A stretch of DNA of 64,000 nucleotides from Bacilli bacterium. Its GTDB lineage: Bacteria; Bacillota_I; Bacilli_A; RF39; UBA660. The position numbers and the translations under genes are program-made. Where the stretch lies: assembly GCA_016297695.1 (NCBI GenBank), contig JAEDGC010000006.1, positions 1 to 64,000 of the forward strand, read 5' to 3'. The notes under the pieces were generated by a model. The model worked only from the letters and a program-made list of their open reading frames with translations, ran no database searches and was not told where the DNA came from. Shown here one piece after another: positions 17,901 through 28,862 of the stretch. Every line of letters starts with the position of its first letter. The stretch's first letter is position 1.

Positions 17901-20232
17901 AACATTGCCAATACCAACAAAAACAGGATATACATTTGCCGGATGGTATACATCTGCAAGCGAAGGAGAAAAAATTACAAGTAGTACAAAAGTAACTACG
18001 ACTTCAAATCAAACATTATATGCTCACTGGACTGCTGATACATACAAAGTAACAGCAAATGCCAATAATGGAACAATTCCAGCGACAACTGGATGGACAG
18101 TTGCAAGTGATAGTAAAACATCAACAAAGGATGTAACTTATGCATCAACATATGGTGAACTACCTTCACCAACAAGAACAGGTTATACATTTGCCGGATG
18201 GTATACATCAGCAAGTGGAGGAACAAAGATTACAAGTAGTACAAAAGTAAATATAACATCAAATCAAACAATATATGCTCATTGGACAGCAAATACATTT
18301 ACAGTAACTGTTGATTCTAATACAGGAACAATTCCAGCGACAACTGGATGGACAGTTGCAAGTGATAGTAAAACAGCAACAAAGAGTGTAACATATGATT
18401 CAACTTATGGTACATTGCCAACACCAACAAAAACAGGATACACATTTGACGGATGGTATACATCTGCAAGTGGAGGAACACCAGTTACAAGTAGTACAAA
18501 AGTAAGTATAACATCAGCTCAAACATTATATGCTCATTGGAGTGCAAATACATATACAGTAACATTTAATGCAAATGGAGGAACAACTGATACAACTTCT
18601 AAAACTGTAACATATGATTCAACGTATGGTGATTTACCGACTCCAACAAGAACAGGTTATACATTTAATGGATGGTATACTGCAACAAGCGGTGGAACAC
18701 AAGTTACAAGTAGTACAAAAGTAAACATAACATCAGCTCAAACATTATATGCTCATTGGACTGCAAATACATACACAGTAACATTTAATGCTAACGGTGG
18801 AACAACTGATACAGCATCTAAAACTGTAACATATGATTCAACGTATGGTGATTTACCAACACCAACAAGAACAGGTTATACATTTAATGGATGGTATACA
18901 AAAACAAGTAATGGAACACAAATTTTATCTACTACAAAAGTAAGTATAACAGCAAATCAGACATTGTATGCATTATGGACAGCAAATACTAATACGGCAT
19001 ATAAAGTAGTACATTGGCAACAAAATATAGGTGGTACTGCATCTAGCCATGATTCAACTAATTATACAGTAGCAAATACCGAAAATTTAACTGGTACGAC
19101 TGGAGCAAGTATAACACCAGCTGTTAAAAGTTATACAGGATTTACAGCTCCTTCAACTCAAACAACAACTATAGCAGCTGATGGTTCGACTACTGTAAAT
19201 TATTACTATACAAGAAATAGCTATACATTAACAGTTAATAAATCTATTGGTGTAGCATCAGTAACAGGTGCGGGAACTTACGAATATGGTGCAAGTGTTA
19301 CAGTAGGATATTCTATTTCAACGGGATATACTTACACAGGAATAACTGGAGATAAAACAACAACAAAATTTACAATGCCTGCAAGTAATACAACAGTTCA
19401 AGTAAATGCTAAAGCTAATACTTATAAAGTAACGGTTAATGCTAATAGTGGAACAATCCCTGCAACAACTGGATGGACAGTTGCAAGTGATGGTATAACT
19501 GCAACAAAAGATGTTACATATGATTCAACATATGGTGATTTACCAACACCAACAAGAACAGGATATAAATTTGCTGGATGGTATACAGCAGCAAGTGGAG
19601 GAACAAAAGTTACAAGTAGTACAAAAGTAAGCATTACAGCAAATCAAACTTTATATGCCCATTGGACAGCAAATACATATACAGTTACATTTGATGCAAA
19701 CGGTGGAACAACTTCAACAACGACATTAACTGTAACATATGATTCAACATATGGTGAATTACCAACCCCAACCAAAACAGGATACACATTTGACGGATGG
19801 TTTACAGAAGCAAGTGGAGGAACACAAGTAACAAGTAGTACAAAAGTAAGTATAACAGAATCTCAAACATTATATGCACAATGGACAATTAACACTTATG
19901 AAGTAACTATAAGTTCAACAAATGCAACTACAAGTGCAACAAGTGTTAATGTAACATATGGAAGTACAAATACATTAACAATTACTCCAGATGATGGATA
20001 CTATATTTCTAACGTAACATGTACAAATGGATATACAACAAATGCAACTACTGGTATAGAAATGTATGATCCTCAAACAATTACAATTTCTAATAATAAT
20101 AAAGATGCAACGAGTACATGTACAGTTACAGCAAGTAGAATAAATGCATCATCATTAACATATTCTAGTTCATCAACATCAAAGACAAATGTTCAAGATG
20201 CATTAGATGAATTATATGATAAATTAAAGTAA
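14905..20232 (+). CDS. Giant surface protein: SipW-type N terminus, 16 InlB B-repeats, two MucBP-like segments
   Basis: About 1,775 residues. An N-terminal hydrophobic segment (residues about 5-25) and a TasA/CalY-like domain with [16 protein letters not shown] come first. Then come 16 Listeria-Bacteroides (InlB B/Flg_new) repeats of about 70-84 residues with the pattern GGT...YG.LP.PT..GYTF.GWYT...LYAHW. Two MucBP-like segments ([12 protein letters not shown] and [12 protein letters not shown]) interrupt the repeats. The tail has two cysteines and ends [14 protein letters not shown], with no LPXTG. GTG 14905 follows GGTGGT and is preferred to GTG 14896. Such repeats form stiff stalks in adhesins. 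Anchoring is unclear. Confidence 0.85.
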   Translation: MKKKIIISIVSCIFLIIIALGVSYSFYSGKVNFINQTGTLIQSAKYELIYTGIEEIDATDMMPGDSFTKTFSVENTYKDTLNYNVYIENVFSEFNDDLVYTILDEENNVIVEETPLPKTTNGKAYLMKNEPINSKTKLNYKLKVEYKYYSNIDQSENNGARFSGTVGVDLENLSHKIVFNATGGTANFAESSVVEGEAYGVLPTTSRVGYSFLGWYTAEVDGEKITENTIFDLTGDQTIFAHWSANTYTISFNANGGTSEINSKDITYDSVYGELPTPSLTGYTFKGWYLDSSYSNLITKDSIVKITSNSMLYAKWGANSYTITLNADGGEVTPDSIEVEFANTYNDLPTPIKEGYSFVGWYDEDQNLINNNSIVDKARTQTFTAHWSANDYTIAFNPNGGSVNPSSKNVTYDSNYGELPVPTKTGYTFTGWYTDASDGTKVEEDTIVKTVQDQTLYAHWSVNEYTVTFDATGGSVNPSSKVVTYDSTYKELPVPTYEGYDFVGWYTKASGGTQVTEDTVVSITENQTIFALWSARFDTPYKVLHWQQNIGGDKDQHNSQNYTLVDTQILSGTTNEKVSPGVNEYEGFTSPSVEQLTIKNDGSAVLNYYYTRNVYNVVVNKTVGVDTATGSGTYAYGADVTIGYTILPGYSFVDITGDKSSQSFKMPASNLVLQINAKANDYDITFDPNGGEVDITSKTVTYNKTYGELPSPTKTGYTFVGWYTSASEGEKITSTTTVTTTSNQILYAHWSANAYTVTLDANGGTTSTTTLTVTYDSTYGILPVPTRTGYTFEGWYTSASGGTPVTSSTKVSITSAQTLYAHWSANEYTVTFNANGGTTDTTSKTVTYDSMYGDLPTPTKEGYTFVGWHTKASGGTQFLDSTKVSITSNQTLYAHYSQNTYTVKFDANTGTTSVTSKDVVYDSTYGTLPVPTKTGYTFNGWFTDKETGTEITSSTIVKITSTQTLYAHWQVNTYTISFDTNGGNEISTTVTATYGSTYGTLPIPTKTGYTFAGWYTSASEGEKITSSTKVTTTSNQTLYAHWTADTYKVTANANNGTIPATTGWTVASDSKTSTKDVTYASTYGELPSPTRTGYTFAGWYTSASGGTKITSSTKVNITSNQTIYAHWTANTFTVTVDSNTGTIPATTGWTVASDSKTATKSVTYDSTYGTLPTPTKTGYTFDGWYTSASGGTPVTSSTKVSITSAQTLYAHWSANTYTVTFNANGGTTDTTSKTVTYDSTYGDLPTPTRTGYTFNGWYTATSGGTQVTSSTKVNITSAQTLYAHWTANTYTVTFNANGGTTDTASKTVTYDSTYGDLPTPTRTGYTFNGWYTKTSNGTQILSTTKVSITANQTLYALWTANTNTAYKVVHWQQNIGGTASSHDSTNYTVANTENLTGTTGASITPAVKSYTGFTAPSTQTTTIAADGSTTVNYYYTRNSYTLTVNKSIGVASVTGAGTYEYGASVTVGYSISTGYTYTGITGDKTTTKFTMPASNTTVQVNAKANTYKVTVNANSGTIPATTGWTVASDGITATKDVTYDSTYGDLPTPTRTGYKFAGWYTAASGGTKVTSSTKVSITANQTLYAHWTANTYTVTFDANGGTTSTTTLTVTYDSTYGELPTPTKTGYTFDGWFTEASGGTQVTSSTKVSITESQTLYAQWTINTYEVTISSTNATTSATSVNVTYGSTNTLTITPDDGYYISNVTCTNGYTTNATTGIEMYDPQTITISNNNKDATSTCTVTASRINASSLTYSSSSTSKTNVQDALDELYDKLK
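15427..19890 (+). repeat. Tandem InlB B-repeat coding array
   Basis: Sixteen repeats by my count: five before the first MucBP-like segment (16520-16945), nine between the segments, and two after the second (about 18996-19425). Several units share long identical runs, for example GGATGGTATACATCTGCAAG and TTATATGCTCATTGGA, so unequal recombination could change the number of repeats. Confidence 0.85.
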
Positions 20233-20244
20233 CAAAGTTTTAAG

Positions 20245-20272
20245 TGGATTGTAGTATAATAACTACAATCCA
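20245..20272. terminator. Long hairpin after the giant gene
   Basis: TGGATTGTAGT-ATAATA-ACTACAATCCA, a perfect 11-bp stem, extended by TTTAAG/CTTAAA with a small bulge. No clear T tract follows, so it may stabilise the transcript as much as terminate it. Confidence 0.6.
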
Positions 20273-20314
20273 TACTTAAAAATATAAATTATAATAAAAA
20301 TAGGAGTTGATTAT

Positions 20315-20881
20315 ATGAAAAAAATAGATATAAAAAATATTGCAAAAATTGATTTTAGCAATAAAAAAGATTTAATTAAATTTGGTATATTTATTGCTAT
20401 AGCTATTTTGATATTAATAATTATTATTAGTTTATTTAGTTCTAAAAAGATGGTTTGTACTAAAAATAATAACTTAATTGATGGATTTATAAATAATGAA
20501 AATATAACTTTTAAATTTGATGATGGTAAAATAAAATCTATTGATTATGATAGAAAAATAAAAATAAATAGTTATTATAAAAGTTATGGTACTTATATAG
20601 AAGCATTAGAAAGTGTTTTTAATAGCGGATATAAATATATGAAAAATAAAAATATTGAAACTAATGATGATAGTATAAGTATTAATTTTAAGACAACAGA
20701 TAGTGGAATTGTTCTTAATAATTTAAATATTGTTTATAATAGTGATACAGATAATACTAGTTTAAGATATGACATTTTAAGTGATATTGATAATGAGGAG
20801 AATGCTTATAAAGTAAAAGATGAATATTCTAAAAAACAATTAAAAGAAAAAATCGAAAAATTAGGATATACTTGTAAGTAA
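20315..20881 (+). CDS. Membrane-anchored protein of unknown function
   Basis: A 188-residue protein with a basic N terminus, one transmembrane segment (about residues 23-43) and an extracellular domain. Two cysteines lie at MVCTK just after the membrane and at YTCK at the very end, possibly a disulfide closing the domain. It does not match a family I can name. It follows the giant surface gene with a ribosome site (TAGGAG) of its own, and a weak terminator follows. Confidence 0.6.
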   Translation: MKKIDIKNIAKIDFSNKKDLIKFGIFIAIAILILIIIISLFSSKKMVCTKNNNLIDGFINNENITFKFDDGKIKSIDYDRKIKINSYYKSYGTYIEALESVFNSGYKYMKNKNIETNDDSISINFKTTDSGIVLNNLNIVYNSDTDNTSLRYDILSDIDNEENAYKVKDEYSKKQLKEKIEKLGYTCK

Positions 20882-20891
20882 AATTATTAAA

Positions 20892-20921
20892 GGGTTATTT
20901 ATCAAAGATAGCTCTTTTTTT
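20892..20921 (+). terminator. Terminator after the membrane protein gene
   Basis: GGGTTAT paired with ATAGCTC (two G-T pairs), followed by seven T. Confidence 0.55.
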
Positions 20922-20944
20922 ATTATGAAAATAAAAATATTTAG

Positions 20945-20972
20945 TTGATTTTTAGAAATTAGTTAGTATAAT
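20945..20972 (+). promoter_or_regulatory. Promoter of the nfeD-SPFH operon
   Basis: TTGATT, 16-nt spacer, TATAAT, followed by AAGGAGAG before the start. Confidence 0.55.
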
Positions 20973-20992
20973 TAAGGTAAGGAGAGAAGTAT

Positions 20993-21418
20993 ATGGAATT
21001 ATGGATATTGTGGATTATAATTATCTTGTTTTTAACTATTTTAGAAATATCTACAGTCGGACTTGTTTCTATTTGGTTTATTGCTAGTGCAATCGTTTCA
21101 CTTATATTATCATTCTTTATTTCTAGTTTCTATATTCAATTTTTTGTGTTTGTTTTACTAGGAATTATCTTGCTTATTACTACAAGACCAATATTAACAA
21201 AACTATTGAAAACTAAAAATATTTCTACTAACCTTGATAGAGTAGTAGGAGCAACTGGCATTGTTACAAAAGATATTACGAAAAATAATATTGGTGAAGT
21301 TAAAGTAGATGGAAAATACTGGAGTGCTATTTCAAAATCAGAAATAAAAAAAGATCAAGAAGTTATAATTAAAGCCATAGATGGCGTAAAATTAATAGTA
21401 GAGAAAGAAGGAAAATAA
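20993..21418 (+). CDS. nfeD: NfeD family membrane protein
   Basis: A 141-residue short NfeD. Two or three membrane helices occupy residues 1-70 and an OB-fold domain follows (VVGATGIVTKDI, GEVKVDGKYWSA, DQEVIIKAIDGVKLIVE). NfeD proteins pair with SPFH proteins in membrane microdomains. It abuts the SPFH gene with no gap, the standard arrangement. Confidence 0.9.
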   Translation: MELWILWIIIILFLTILEISTVGLVSIWFIASAIVSLILSFFISSFYIQFFVFVLLGIILLITTRPILTKLLKTKNISTNLDRVVGATGIVTKDITKNNIGEVKVDGKYWSAISKSEIKKDQEVIIKAIDGVKLIVEKEGK

Positions 21419-22306
21419 ATGGAATTTTTAATTGCAATTTTAGTTATTATAATTATTTTAGTTATACCAAATATTAAGGTGGTACCTCAAGCAAGAAGTT
21501 ATGTTATTGAAAGATTAGGTTCATATTATACGACATGGAAAAATGGATTACATGTAAAAATACCTTTTATTGATAGAATAAGTAATAATGTATCATTAAA
21601 AGAGATAGTTAAAGATTTTGCACCACAACCAGTTATCACAAAAGATAATGTTACGATGCAAATTGATACAGTTGTATATTTTCAAATTACAGATCCAAGA
21701 TTATTTACATATGGTGTTGAAAGTCCAATTAACGCTATAGAAAATTTAACAGCTACTACTCTTCGTAATATAATTGGTGAACTTGAGTTAGACCAAACAT
21801 TAACATCTAGAGATATAATTAATTCAAAAATGCGTTCAATATTAGATGAAGCTACAGATCCTTGGGGAATTAAGGTAAATCGTGTTGAAGTAAAAAATAT
21901 AATTCCACCAAAAGATATTCAAGATGCAATGGAAAAACAAATGCGTGCCGAAAGAGAAAGAAGAGAAAAAATTCTTCAAGCTGAAGGAGAAAAGAAATCT
22001 AGCATTTTAATTGCTGAAGGTGAAAAAGAAAGTGCTATCTTAAGAGCAGAGGCTGAAAAAGAGGCACAAATAAAAATTGCTGAAGGTGAAGCAGAAGCAT
22101 TATTAAAAATGAAACAAGCAGAAGCAGAAGGAATTAAATTATTAAAAGATGCAAAAGCTGATAATAATGTATTAGCATTAAAGAGTTTTGAAGCTTTACA
22201 AAATATGGCAAATGGTCAAGCAACTAAAATAATTGTTCCAAGTGACTTACAAGGAATTGCTTCATTAGGAATTACTTTATCAGAAATATCTAAAAATAAA
22301 AAATAA
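21419..22306 (+). CDS. SPFH/band 7 (stomatin-like paraslipin) membrane protein
   Basis: A 295-residue protein: N-terminal membrane hairpin, VVPQARSYVIERLG at the start of the SPFH domain, then DNVTMQIDTVVYFQITDP, and a coiled coil rich in AEGE and EAEAEG repeats, ending in a hydrophobic tail. It forms oligomeric membrane scaffolds. Coupled to NfeD directly upstream. A terminator follows. Confidence 0.92.
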   Translation: MEFLIAILVIIIILVIPNIKVVPQARSYVIERLGSYYTTWKNGLHVKIPFIDRISNNVSLKEIVKDFAPQPVITKDNVTMQIDTVVYFQITDPRLFTYGVESPINAIENLTATTLRNIIGELELDQTLTSRDIINSKMRSILDEATDPWGIKVNRVEVKNIIPPKDIQDAMEKQMRAERERREKILQAEGEKKSSILIAEGEKESAILRAEAEKEAQIKIAEGEAEALLKMKQAEAEGIKLLKDAKADNNVLALKSFEALQNMANGQATKIIVPSDLQGIASLGITLSEISKNKK

Positions 22307-22320
22307 TGATAGACAAATAA

Positions 22321-22347
22321 ATGGCGAAAAAAATCGTCATTTTTTTT
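22321..22347 (+). terminator. Terminator of the nfeD-SPFH operon
   Basis: ATGGCGA paired with TCGTCAT (one G-T pair), followed by seven T. Confidence 0.75.
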
Positions 22348-22404
22348 GTAAAAAAAAAAGGAAATCGAGGATTTTTAGGTAATATAACTAGTAGGAGGTA
22401 GTTT

Positions 22405-23306
22405 ATGAATTATTACAATGAAATAAAAAATGAACTAATAAATAATGAAATAACTAAGAGAGTAAAAGATTATTCTAAGAATAAAAGTGATTTAAATACT
22501 TATTACAATGTTGGTAAATTATTAGTAGAAGCACAAGGAGGAGAAAAAAGAGCAAAATACGGTGATGGCTTGATTAAAGAATATTCAAAAAAACTTACAC
22601 TAGAATTAGGAAAAGGTTATTCAGCAATGAACTTAAAAAATATGCGTAAATTTTATATAAAAATAAAAAAAGGCCAGACACTGTCTGTCCAATTATCTTG
22701 GAGTCATTATGTTGAATTATTGCCATTTGATGATATAAATAAAATAAATATTATATTAAAATAGTGGAGCAAAATAATTTATCAGTTAGAGAACTAAGGG
22801 AAAGAATAAAAACTAAAGAATATGAAAGATTAGATGAAAAAACTAAACTTAAACTAAAAGAAGAAAAAGATAATTTAGAAGTAAAAGATTTAATAAAAGA
22901 ACCAATATTAATTAAAAATAAAAATAATTATGAAGTTATAAGTGAAAAAGTACTACAAAATTTAATTTTAGAAGATATACCATCTTTTTTAAAAGAATTA
23001 GGAATTGGATTTACTTTTATAGAAAATGAATATAAAATCAAGCTAGGAGATAGATACAATTATATTGATTTATTATTGTTTAATATAAAATTTAATTGTT
23101 ACGTAGTTGTAGAATTAAAAGTAACAGAATTAAAAAAAGAACATATAGGGCAGATTCAAACATATATGAACTATATAGATAAAAATCTAAAAACAATAAA
23201 TCAAGATAAAACAATTGGAATCATCATTGTTAGAAAGAATAATAAGTTTATAATGCAATATTGTAGTGATAAAAGATTATTAGCTAAAGAATATGTAATA
23301 TTATAA
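22405..23306 (+). pseudogene. DUF1016/YhcG-like PD-(D/E)XK nuclease, split by a one-base frameshift
   Basis: Two reading frames (22405-22764 and 22764-23306) make up one YhcG-like protein. The first carries the DUF1016 N-terminal domain (TYYNVGKLLVEAQGG, LSWSHYVELL). Around base 22749 the frame changes: reading on in the new frame gives YYIKIVEQNNLSVRELRERI, which continues the family sequence perfectly. One missing base explains the break. The second part has the nuclease domain (GDRYNYIDLLLFN, VVVELKVTELKKEHIGQ). Recently broken, or a sequencing error in an A/T run. These proteins are predicted DNA nucleases tied to restriction or mobile loci. Confidence 0.85.
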
Positions 23307-23413
23307 TAATATAAAGAATAATTATTAAATAATGAAATTGAAATTTTTTCTAATTATAAAAACTATACTATTAAAAGTATCAAAAATAAGATATAATTAA
23401 TATGGTGGTAGTA

Positions 23414-24553
23414 ATGAATTTAATTACTTTAAATAAAGAATATGAAATATTACTTAAAGATACTATAACAGAATATTTAAGCCCAAATTATATATATATT
23501 CCCGTAAATAATAAAGAATTATTAGTAAATCCAAAAGATTATATTTATAAAGGAAAAGAAGTATTAACAAATACTTTTTCACCTATTTCTGGTAAAATAC
23601 TAGGAATAAAAGAATGCTATGATTTAAACATAAAAAAGAAATTTTTAGTACTTGAAAATGATTTTAAAGAAAAATATGAAAATAGAATTAGCATTAGAAA
23701 AAATTTAGAAAAATTATCTGAAAATGAATTATTAGAAGCGTTAAAAACATTTAATTTAGATTTATATAATAAATTTAATACAAATTATAAAAAAATTATA
23801 GTTAACACTATTGATGAACAGTTATATGTTGCTAATAATATGTTTATAATAAATGAATATAGTAAAGATTTATTAGAAACTTTAAATGCTCTTGGAGAAA
23901 TATTAAATATTTCACAATTAGAAATTGTTGTAAAAGATACTGATTACAATATAATTAACTCTTTAAATAGTATTATTGGACTTTATCCAAATATAAGTAT
24001 AAAATTTCTTCCAGATAAATATTTAATTAGTCAAAAAGAAATTTTATGTGATTATTTAAATATTGATTCAAATTTCATATATATTGATATTCAAGATTTG
24101 TATAACTTGTATAACTTTTTGAAAAGACGAAAAAAAATTGAAAATAAATTTATTACTATAACGGGTACTGCAATCGATAATCCACAAGTTATTAAGTGTA
24201 AGTTAAATACTAAACTTGATTATTTAATCAAAGATTTAGTTGCAATTAACGATAATGATTATGTCTTATTACTAAATAGTTTACTTTCAGAACCATTAAA
24301 AAATGTTAATGACATAATTATTACCCAAAATATTAATTCAATTTTTATTATGAAAAAAAGAAGTTTTCAAGAGAAAAAGTGTATTTTATGTGGTAGATGT
24401 AATGATGTTTGTCCAGTTAAAATTAAAGTATCTAATTTAATAAATAATAAAAAATGTAATCATGAAAATTGTATAAAATGTGGCTTATGTAATTATATAT
24501 GTCCTAGTTATATTAACATAAATAAATATTTAGATGGTGATAATAATGAATGA
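23414..24553 (+). CDS. rnfC: RnfC-like Fe-S electron-transfer subunit
   Basis: About 379 residues. The N-terminal SPISGKILGI motif is the barrel-sandwich region of RnfC, the middle resembles the 51-kDa-like domain, and the C terminus has two [4Fe-4S] motifs: CILCGRCNDVCP and CIKCGLCNYICP. The usual RnfC N-terminal motif (GGxHPxxxK) is missing and the protein is shorter than normal. ATG 23414 (GGTGGTAG upstream) is preferred to ATG 23402. Paired with an RnfD-like gene. The other Rnf subunits are not in this window, so true ferredoxin:NAD oxidoreductase activity is doubtful from this alone. Confidence 0.75.
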   Translation: MNLITLNKEYEILLKDTITEYLSPNYIYIPVNNKELLVNPKDYIYKGKEVLTNTFSPISGKILGIKECYDLNIKKKFLVLENDFKEKYENRISIRKNLEKLSENELLEALKTFNLDLYNKFNTNYKKIIVNTIDEQLYVANNMFIINEYSKDLLETLNALGEILNISQLEIVVKDTDYNIINSLNSIIGLYPNISIKFLPDKYLISQKEILCDYLNIDSNFIYIDIQDLYNLYNFLKRRKKIENKFITITGTAIDNPQVIKCKLNTKLDYLIKDLVAINDNDYVLLLNSLLSEPLKNVNDIIITQNINSIFIMKKRSFQEKKCILCGRCNDVCPVKIKVSNLINNKKCNHENCIKCGLCNYICPSYININKYLDGDNNE

Positions 24554-25394
24554 TAATTATTTACATGAAAAAAAGAATAATATAAATACCATATACCTAA
24601 TAGTATTAAGTTTTTTAATTGCTTTTGGATTTTATAAAAATGGAATATTAGTATTTAAAGAATTTTCTAATAATTATATAATGCTATTTAAACCTATTTT
24701 GTTTCCTATTTTAAGTATTGGTATATCTATTTTATTTGATTTTATTTTTAATAAATCATTAAAATTAAATGATAATTCTATTTATTTATTACTTGTAAGT
24801 ATGATAATTCCAGTAAATACGAGTATATTATTATTTATATTTTTAAATCTTATTTTTAATATTTTAATTAAATTTGTTTTTGATAAGTGTAATTTAAGAA
24901 TTAATTATGTTGCATTATTTAAATTAATAATAATTGGAGTTCTTATATTTTTTAATAAATATAATTATGCTAATAATTTAGAAATAATAAAAAAATATTC
25001 TTATGATTTAATTGACATTTTTATTGGAAGAGGAATATCAGGTGTTTGTAGTTCATCAATTCTATTTTCATTTTTAGGATATATATTTTTATCTTTAAAT
25101 AAATACTATAAAAATGAAATACCTATAATAAGTATTATAAGCTATATGGTTTTAGTACTGATATTTAAATTTGCTTTTAATCATGTAATTATAATAAATA
25201 GTTTGATTATATTTGCATTTATTTTTATAGCACCATTAAATAGTTTTAGTCCGGCCATAAAAAAAGATAAAGTTATTTATAGTATACTTACTGGTATATT
25301 AACATTTATATTTACTTATTTTGTTAATATGTATGATGGAGTAATAATTGCTATATTAATTGCATCAACTATTAATTATCTTGATATTAAATAA
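24546..25394 (+). CDS. rnfD: RnfD-like integral membrane subunit
   Basis: About 282 residues, almost entirely hydrophobic with roughly eight to nine membrane segments. It resembles the NqrB/RnfD family. The segment GRGISGVCSSSILFSFLGY lies where RnfD carries its covalent FMN-binding Ser/Thr motif. It is shorter than typical RnfD (about 310-350). Its start overlaps the RnfC gene, so the two are co-translated. Terminator after it. Confidence 0.7.
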   Translation: MNDNYLHEKKNNINTIYLIVLSFLIAFGFYKNGILVFKEFSNNYIMLFKPILFPILSIGISILFDFIFNKSLKLNDNSIYLLLVSMIIPVNTSILLFIFLNLIFNILIKFVFDKCNLRINYVALFKLIIIGVLIFFNKYNYANNLEIIKKYSYDLIDIFIGRGISGVCSSSILFSFLGYIFLSLNKYYKNEIPIISIISYMVLVLIFKFAFNHVIIINSLIIFAFIFIAPLNSFSPAIKKDKVIYSILTGILTFIFTYFVNMYDGVIIAILIASTINYLDIK

Positions 25395-25401
25395 TTTGTC
25401 G

Positions 25402-25434
25402 AACGATATTTATATAATGAATATCGTTTTTTTG
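25402..25434 (+). terminator. Terminator after the RnfC-RnfD pair
   Basis: AACGATATT paired with AATATCGTT, followed by about six T. Confidence 0.8.
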
Positions 25435-25459
25435 ATAATATAATTCTCGGTGATTTTAA

Positions 25460-25912
25460 TTGAAAAAAATAATAATGATATTTTTAATACTAACATTTAC
25501 GAATTATTATAAAGTAAATAATGTAAAAGAAGTAAGTTATAATGATGAAATAATTATTGAAAAAATTGATTTAAGACAAAATATAAAATCATATAAATAT
25601 AGTGATGTTAATCATAATATAATTTATTTAAAAGAAAGCAACTTTGCAAATAATTTTTATATTTTGGCTGCTCATTCTGGTAATAGTAATATAGCTTATT
25701 TTAAAAATTTATATAAATTAAAAAATGGTGATGAAATAGTACTTAATATCAATAATAATAAGCAATTATATTATGTAAAAAAAATAGAATATATCAATAA
25801 AACAGGAACAATAATTTTACCATCTAATAGTAAGAATACTTTATATCTTACGACTTGTGATAAATTTAATGAAAACCGACAATTGCTAATAAAATGTGTA
25901 AACAAAACGTAA
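25460..25912 (+). CDS. Small sortase-family protein
   Basis: A 150-residue protein starting at TTG with CGGTGAT upstream. It has a signal/anchor helix at the N terminus and the three sortase catalytic elements: His in LAAHSG, Cys in LYLTTCDKF, and Arg in ENRQLLIKC. It is shorter than classical sortases and closest in style to small class D-like enzymes. No LPXTG-type substrate is visible in this window; the surface proteins here end without a sorting signal. Confidence 0.8.
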   Translation: MKKIIMIFLILTFTNYYKVNNVKEVSYNDEIIIEKIDLRQNIKSYKYSDVNHNIIYLKESNFANNFYILAAHSGNSNIAYFKNLYKLKNGDEIVLNINNNKQLYYVKKIEYINKTGTIILPSNSKNTLYLTTCDKFNENRQLLIKCVNKT

Positions 25913-26008
25913 AATTTTGTTTTTTTTTTAAGTTTTTTGTCAAAATTTGTTATTAAAAAAAAGGAAATGGCCTTTTTATCTGTAATATATATAAGTAGGG
26001 AGGTAAAA

Positions 26009-27766
26009 ATGGCATACATTAATGAACAAGAATTAAATGAACTTAGATCTAGTGTAGATATCGTTGATGTAATTTCAAGTTATATTCCTTTGAATCCAAA
26101 AGGAAAGAATTTCTTTGGTGTATGTCCTTTTCACCAGGATCATTCACCAAGTATGAGTGTATCTAAAGATAAACAAATATATAAATGTTTTTCTTGCGGA
26201 GCAACAGGTAATGTATTTACTTTTATAGAAAATTATGAAAATGTTTCTTTTTTTGAAGCTGTAGAAATAGTCGCAAGAAGAGTAGGATTTAATTTATCAA
26301 CCAAATTAGTTTCTAAAAAAACAAATGATAAATATTTAAAAGAATATGAAATGATGGATATTTCTATGAAATATTATCAAAATAATTTAAATACCGAAAA
26401 GGGAAAAGAAGCTATAAATTATTTGACCGAACGTGGACTTTCTTTAGAAGATATCAAAGTCTTTGATATTGGAGTATCTTTTAATGATAATAATTTAAAT
26501 AAATTATTAGAAAAAAAAGGTTATAGCTTTGATGAAATGCGTTTGTTAGGGCTTATTTCGACAAAGACTGATGTATTTGATATTTTCTTTAATCGAATAA
26601 TGTTTCCAATTCATAATATTGAAGGTAAATGTGTTGGGTTTACAGGAAGAATTTATAAAGATAAAAGTACTGCAAAATATTTAAGTAGTAAAGAAAGCGT
26701 TATATATAAAAAGAGTAATATTTTATTTAACTATCATCGTGCCAAAGATTTTATAAAGTTAAATAAAGAGATGATTATTGTTGAAGGAAATATGGATGCA
26801 ATAAGGCTTTATATTAATGGAATAAAAAATGTAGTGGCACTTATGGGTACAGCTTTAACAAAAGAACAAGTTGAAATAATAAAAAAATTAAGATGTAAAG
26901 TAATTTTAATGTTAGATAATGATGAAGCTGGGGAAAAAGCAACGTATGATAATAGTTTAATATTAGAACGAAGTGCAATCGAAGTAAATGTTGTAAGATT
27001 AAGTGGCCAAAAAGATCCGGATGACTATATTTTAAAAAATGGTATAGAAAAAATGCAAAATAATATAAAAAATGCTATACCAATCCAGGAATTTAAACTT
27101 AATTATTTAAAAAAAGATAAAAATTTATCAAATACGGATGATTTAGTAAAATACATAAAAACAGTTATTAAAGATTTAAAAAATACTGATGATGAAATAT
27201 TAAAAGAGGTTACTTTAAAGAAAATAAGTAATGATTATAATGTTTCTTATGAATTGTTAAAAAAACAACTTAACGAAGAAGTCGATAAATTTAAATCTAA
27301 ACAAGAAGTAAATAAAAAAGAATTAGATAAACCTAAAAACAATTCATATAAAGAAGCAGTTAATAACATTTTGTATTATATGATGAATGATTCAGGGTAT
27401 ATAAAAATGTATTTAAAAAATCTTGGCTTTTTTAAAGAGCAAGTTTATAGGATGATTGCTAGTGAGATAATTTGCTATTATGAGATGAATAAAACTATAA
27501 ATATAGCTGATTTTATGACTTATGCTAGCAATTCGAAATTAAAAGAGCAAATAATGGATATAATAAGTAATGTAAAAAATGATAAATTAACCGATAAGGT
27601 ATTTAATGACAGTATTAATTTAATTAAGAAAAAGACTAAAGAAAGTTCTATTAAAGAACTTAAAGAAGAATTAAAAACGACTTTTGATGAAAGCAAAAAA
27701 GAAGAAATTATAGAAAAAATTATAGAATTAAAAATAGGAAGTGAAAGATTATATGAAAGAAATTAA
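26009..27766 (+). CDS. dnaG: DNA primase DnaG
   Basis: About 585 residues. Zinc-binding domain [14 protein letters not shown]...CFSCGATG at residues about 39-65, RNA polymerase domain, TOPRIM motifs [13 protein letters not shown] and LMLDNDEAG, and a C-terminal helicase-interacting domain. It primes lagging-strand synthesis. ATG 26009 (GGGAGGT upstream) is the real start; the frame runs further upstream but has no family match there. It overlaps rpoD by 14 bases in the common dnaG-rpoD arrangement. Confidence 0.95.
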   Translation: MAYINEQELNELRSSVDIVDVISSYIPLNPKGKNFFGVCPFHQDHSPSMSVSKDKQIYKCFSCGATGNVFTFIENYENVSFFEAVEIVARRVGFNLSTKLVSKKTNDKYLKEYEMMDISMKYYQNNLNTEKGKEAINYLTERGLSLEDIKVFDIGVSFNDNNLNKLLEKKGYSFDEMRLLGLISTKTDVFDIFFNRIMFPIHNIEGKCVGFTGRIYKDKSTAKYLSSKESVIYKKSNILFNYHRAKDFIKLNKEMIIVEGNMDAIRLYINGIKNVVALMGTALTKEQVEIIKKLRCKVILMLDNDEAGEKATYDNSLILERSAIEVNVVRLSGQKDPDDYILKNGIEKMQNNIKNAIPIQEFKLNYLKKDKNLSNTDDLVKYIKTVIKDLKNTDDEILKEVTLKKISNDYNVSYELLKKQLNEEVDKFKSKQEVNKKELDKPKNNSYKEAVNNILYYMMNDSGYIKMYLKNLGFFKEQVYRMIASEIICYYEMNKTINIADFMTYASNSKLKEQIMDIISNVKNDKLTDKVFNDSINLIKKKTKESSIKELKEELKTTFDESKKEEIIEKIIELKIGSERLYERN

Positions 27767-28862
27767 AACGTTAGAAGAAAGAGAAAAAGAATTAATAGAA
27801 TTAGGTAAAAAATTAGGGCATATTACATTTGAACAATTAGCAGAATCATTAAAAGGATTAGATATAGAAGCTGATGATTTAGATAACATTTATAATATGT
27901 TAATGGAAAATAATATTGAGGTTATTAATGAAGAAGATGATGATTCAGATGCTAGTGATTCTGAAATCAAGAAAATAGAGAAAGAAAATGAACCATTAAT
28001 TCTTGATGATGAAGAAATAACAAAAGATATTAATATTAATGATCCAGTAAGAATGTATTTAAAAGAGATTGGTCGTATTAGTTTATTATCACCAGAAGAA
28101 GAAGCAGAATTATCAATAAGAGTAGCAAATGGTGATGAAATGGCTAAAAATATTTTAGCTGAATCAAATTTACGTTTAGTTGTTTCTATTGCTAAAAGAT
28201 ATGTTGGACGTGGATTATTATTTTTAGATTTAATTCAAGAAGGAAACATTGGTTTAATGAAAGCCGTTGAAAAATTTGACTATGATAAAGGATATAAATT
28301 TTCTACATATGCCACTTGGTGGATTAGACAGGCAATAACTCGTGCTTTAGCTGATCAAGCTAGAACTATCCGTGTTCCAGTACATATGGTTGAAACAATA
28401 AATAAAATGGCTCGTATTCAAAGACAAATGACATTGGAATTAAATCGTGAACCTAGTGAAGAGGAAATAGCTAAAAGAATGGGAATTACTCCTGAAAAAG
28501 TTCGTGAAGTTATAAAAATTAGTCAAGATCCAGTATCACTTGAAACTCCAATCGGAGAAGAAGATGATTCACATTTAGGAGATTTTGTTCCAGATGAAAG
28601 AAATATGTCTCCTGAAGAATATGCAACAAATGAAATATTAAAAGAAGAAATTAAATCAGTATTAATGACTTTACAAGAAAGAGAACAAGAAGTACTTGAA
28701 TTAAGATTTGGACTTATTGATGGAACTAGTCATACTCTTGAAGAAGTTGGAAAACGTTTTAATGTAACTCGTGAAAGAATAAGACAAATTGAAGCAAAAG
28801 CTTTAAGAAAATTACGCCATCCATCTCGTGCTAAAAAATTAAAGGATTTTTTAACTGATTAA
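27753..28862 (+). CDS. rpoD: Principal sigma factor RpoD/SigA
   Basis: About 369 residues: N-terminal region 1.1 ([20 protein letters not shown]), region 1.2 ([11 protein letters not shown]), region 2 ([34 protein letters not shown]), regions 3 and 4 with the [22 protein letters not shown]. It directs RNA polymerase to the TTGACA/TATAAT promoters seen across this window. ATG 27753 is preferred over GTG 27741. Stop overlaps the trmK ATG by one base. Confidence 0.95.
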   Translation: MKEIKTLEEREKELIELGKKLGHITFEQLAESLKGLDIEADDLDNIYNMLMENNIEVINEEDDDSDASDSEIKKIEKENEPLILDDEEITKDININDPVRMYLKEIGRISLLSPEEEAELSIRVANGDEMAKNILAESNLRLVVSIAKRYVGRGLLFLDLIQEGNIGLMKAVEKFDYDKGYKFSTYATWWIRQAITRALADQARTIRVPVHMVETINKMARIQRQMTLELNREPSEEEIAKRMGITPEKVREVIKISQDPVSLETPIGEEDDSHLGDFVPDERNMSPEEYATNEILKEEIKSVLMTLQEREQEVLELRFGLIDGTSHTLEEVGKRFNVTRERIRQIEAKALRKLRHPSRAKKLKDFLTD

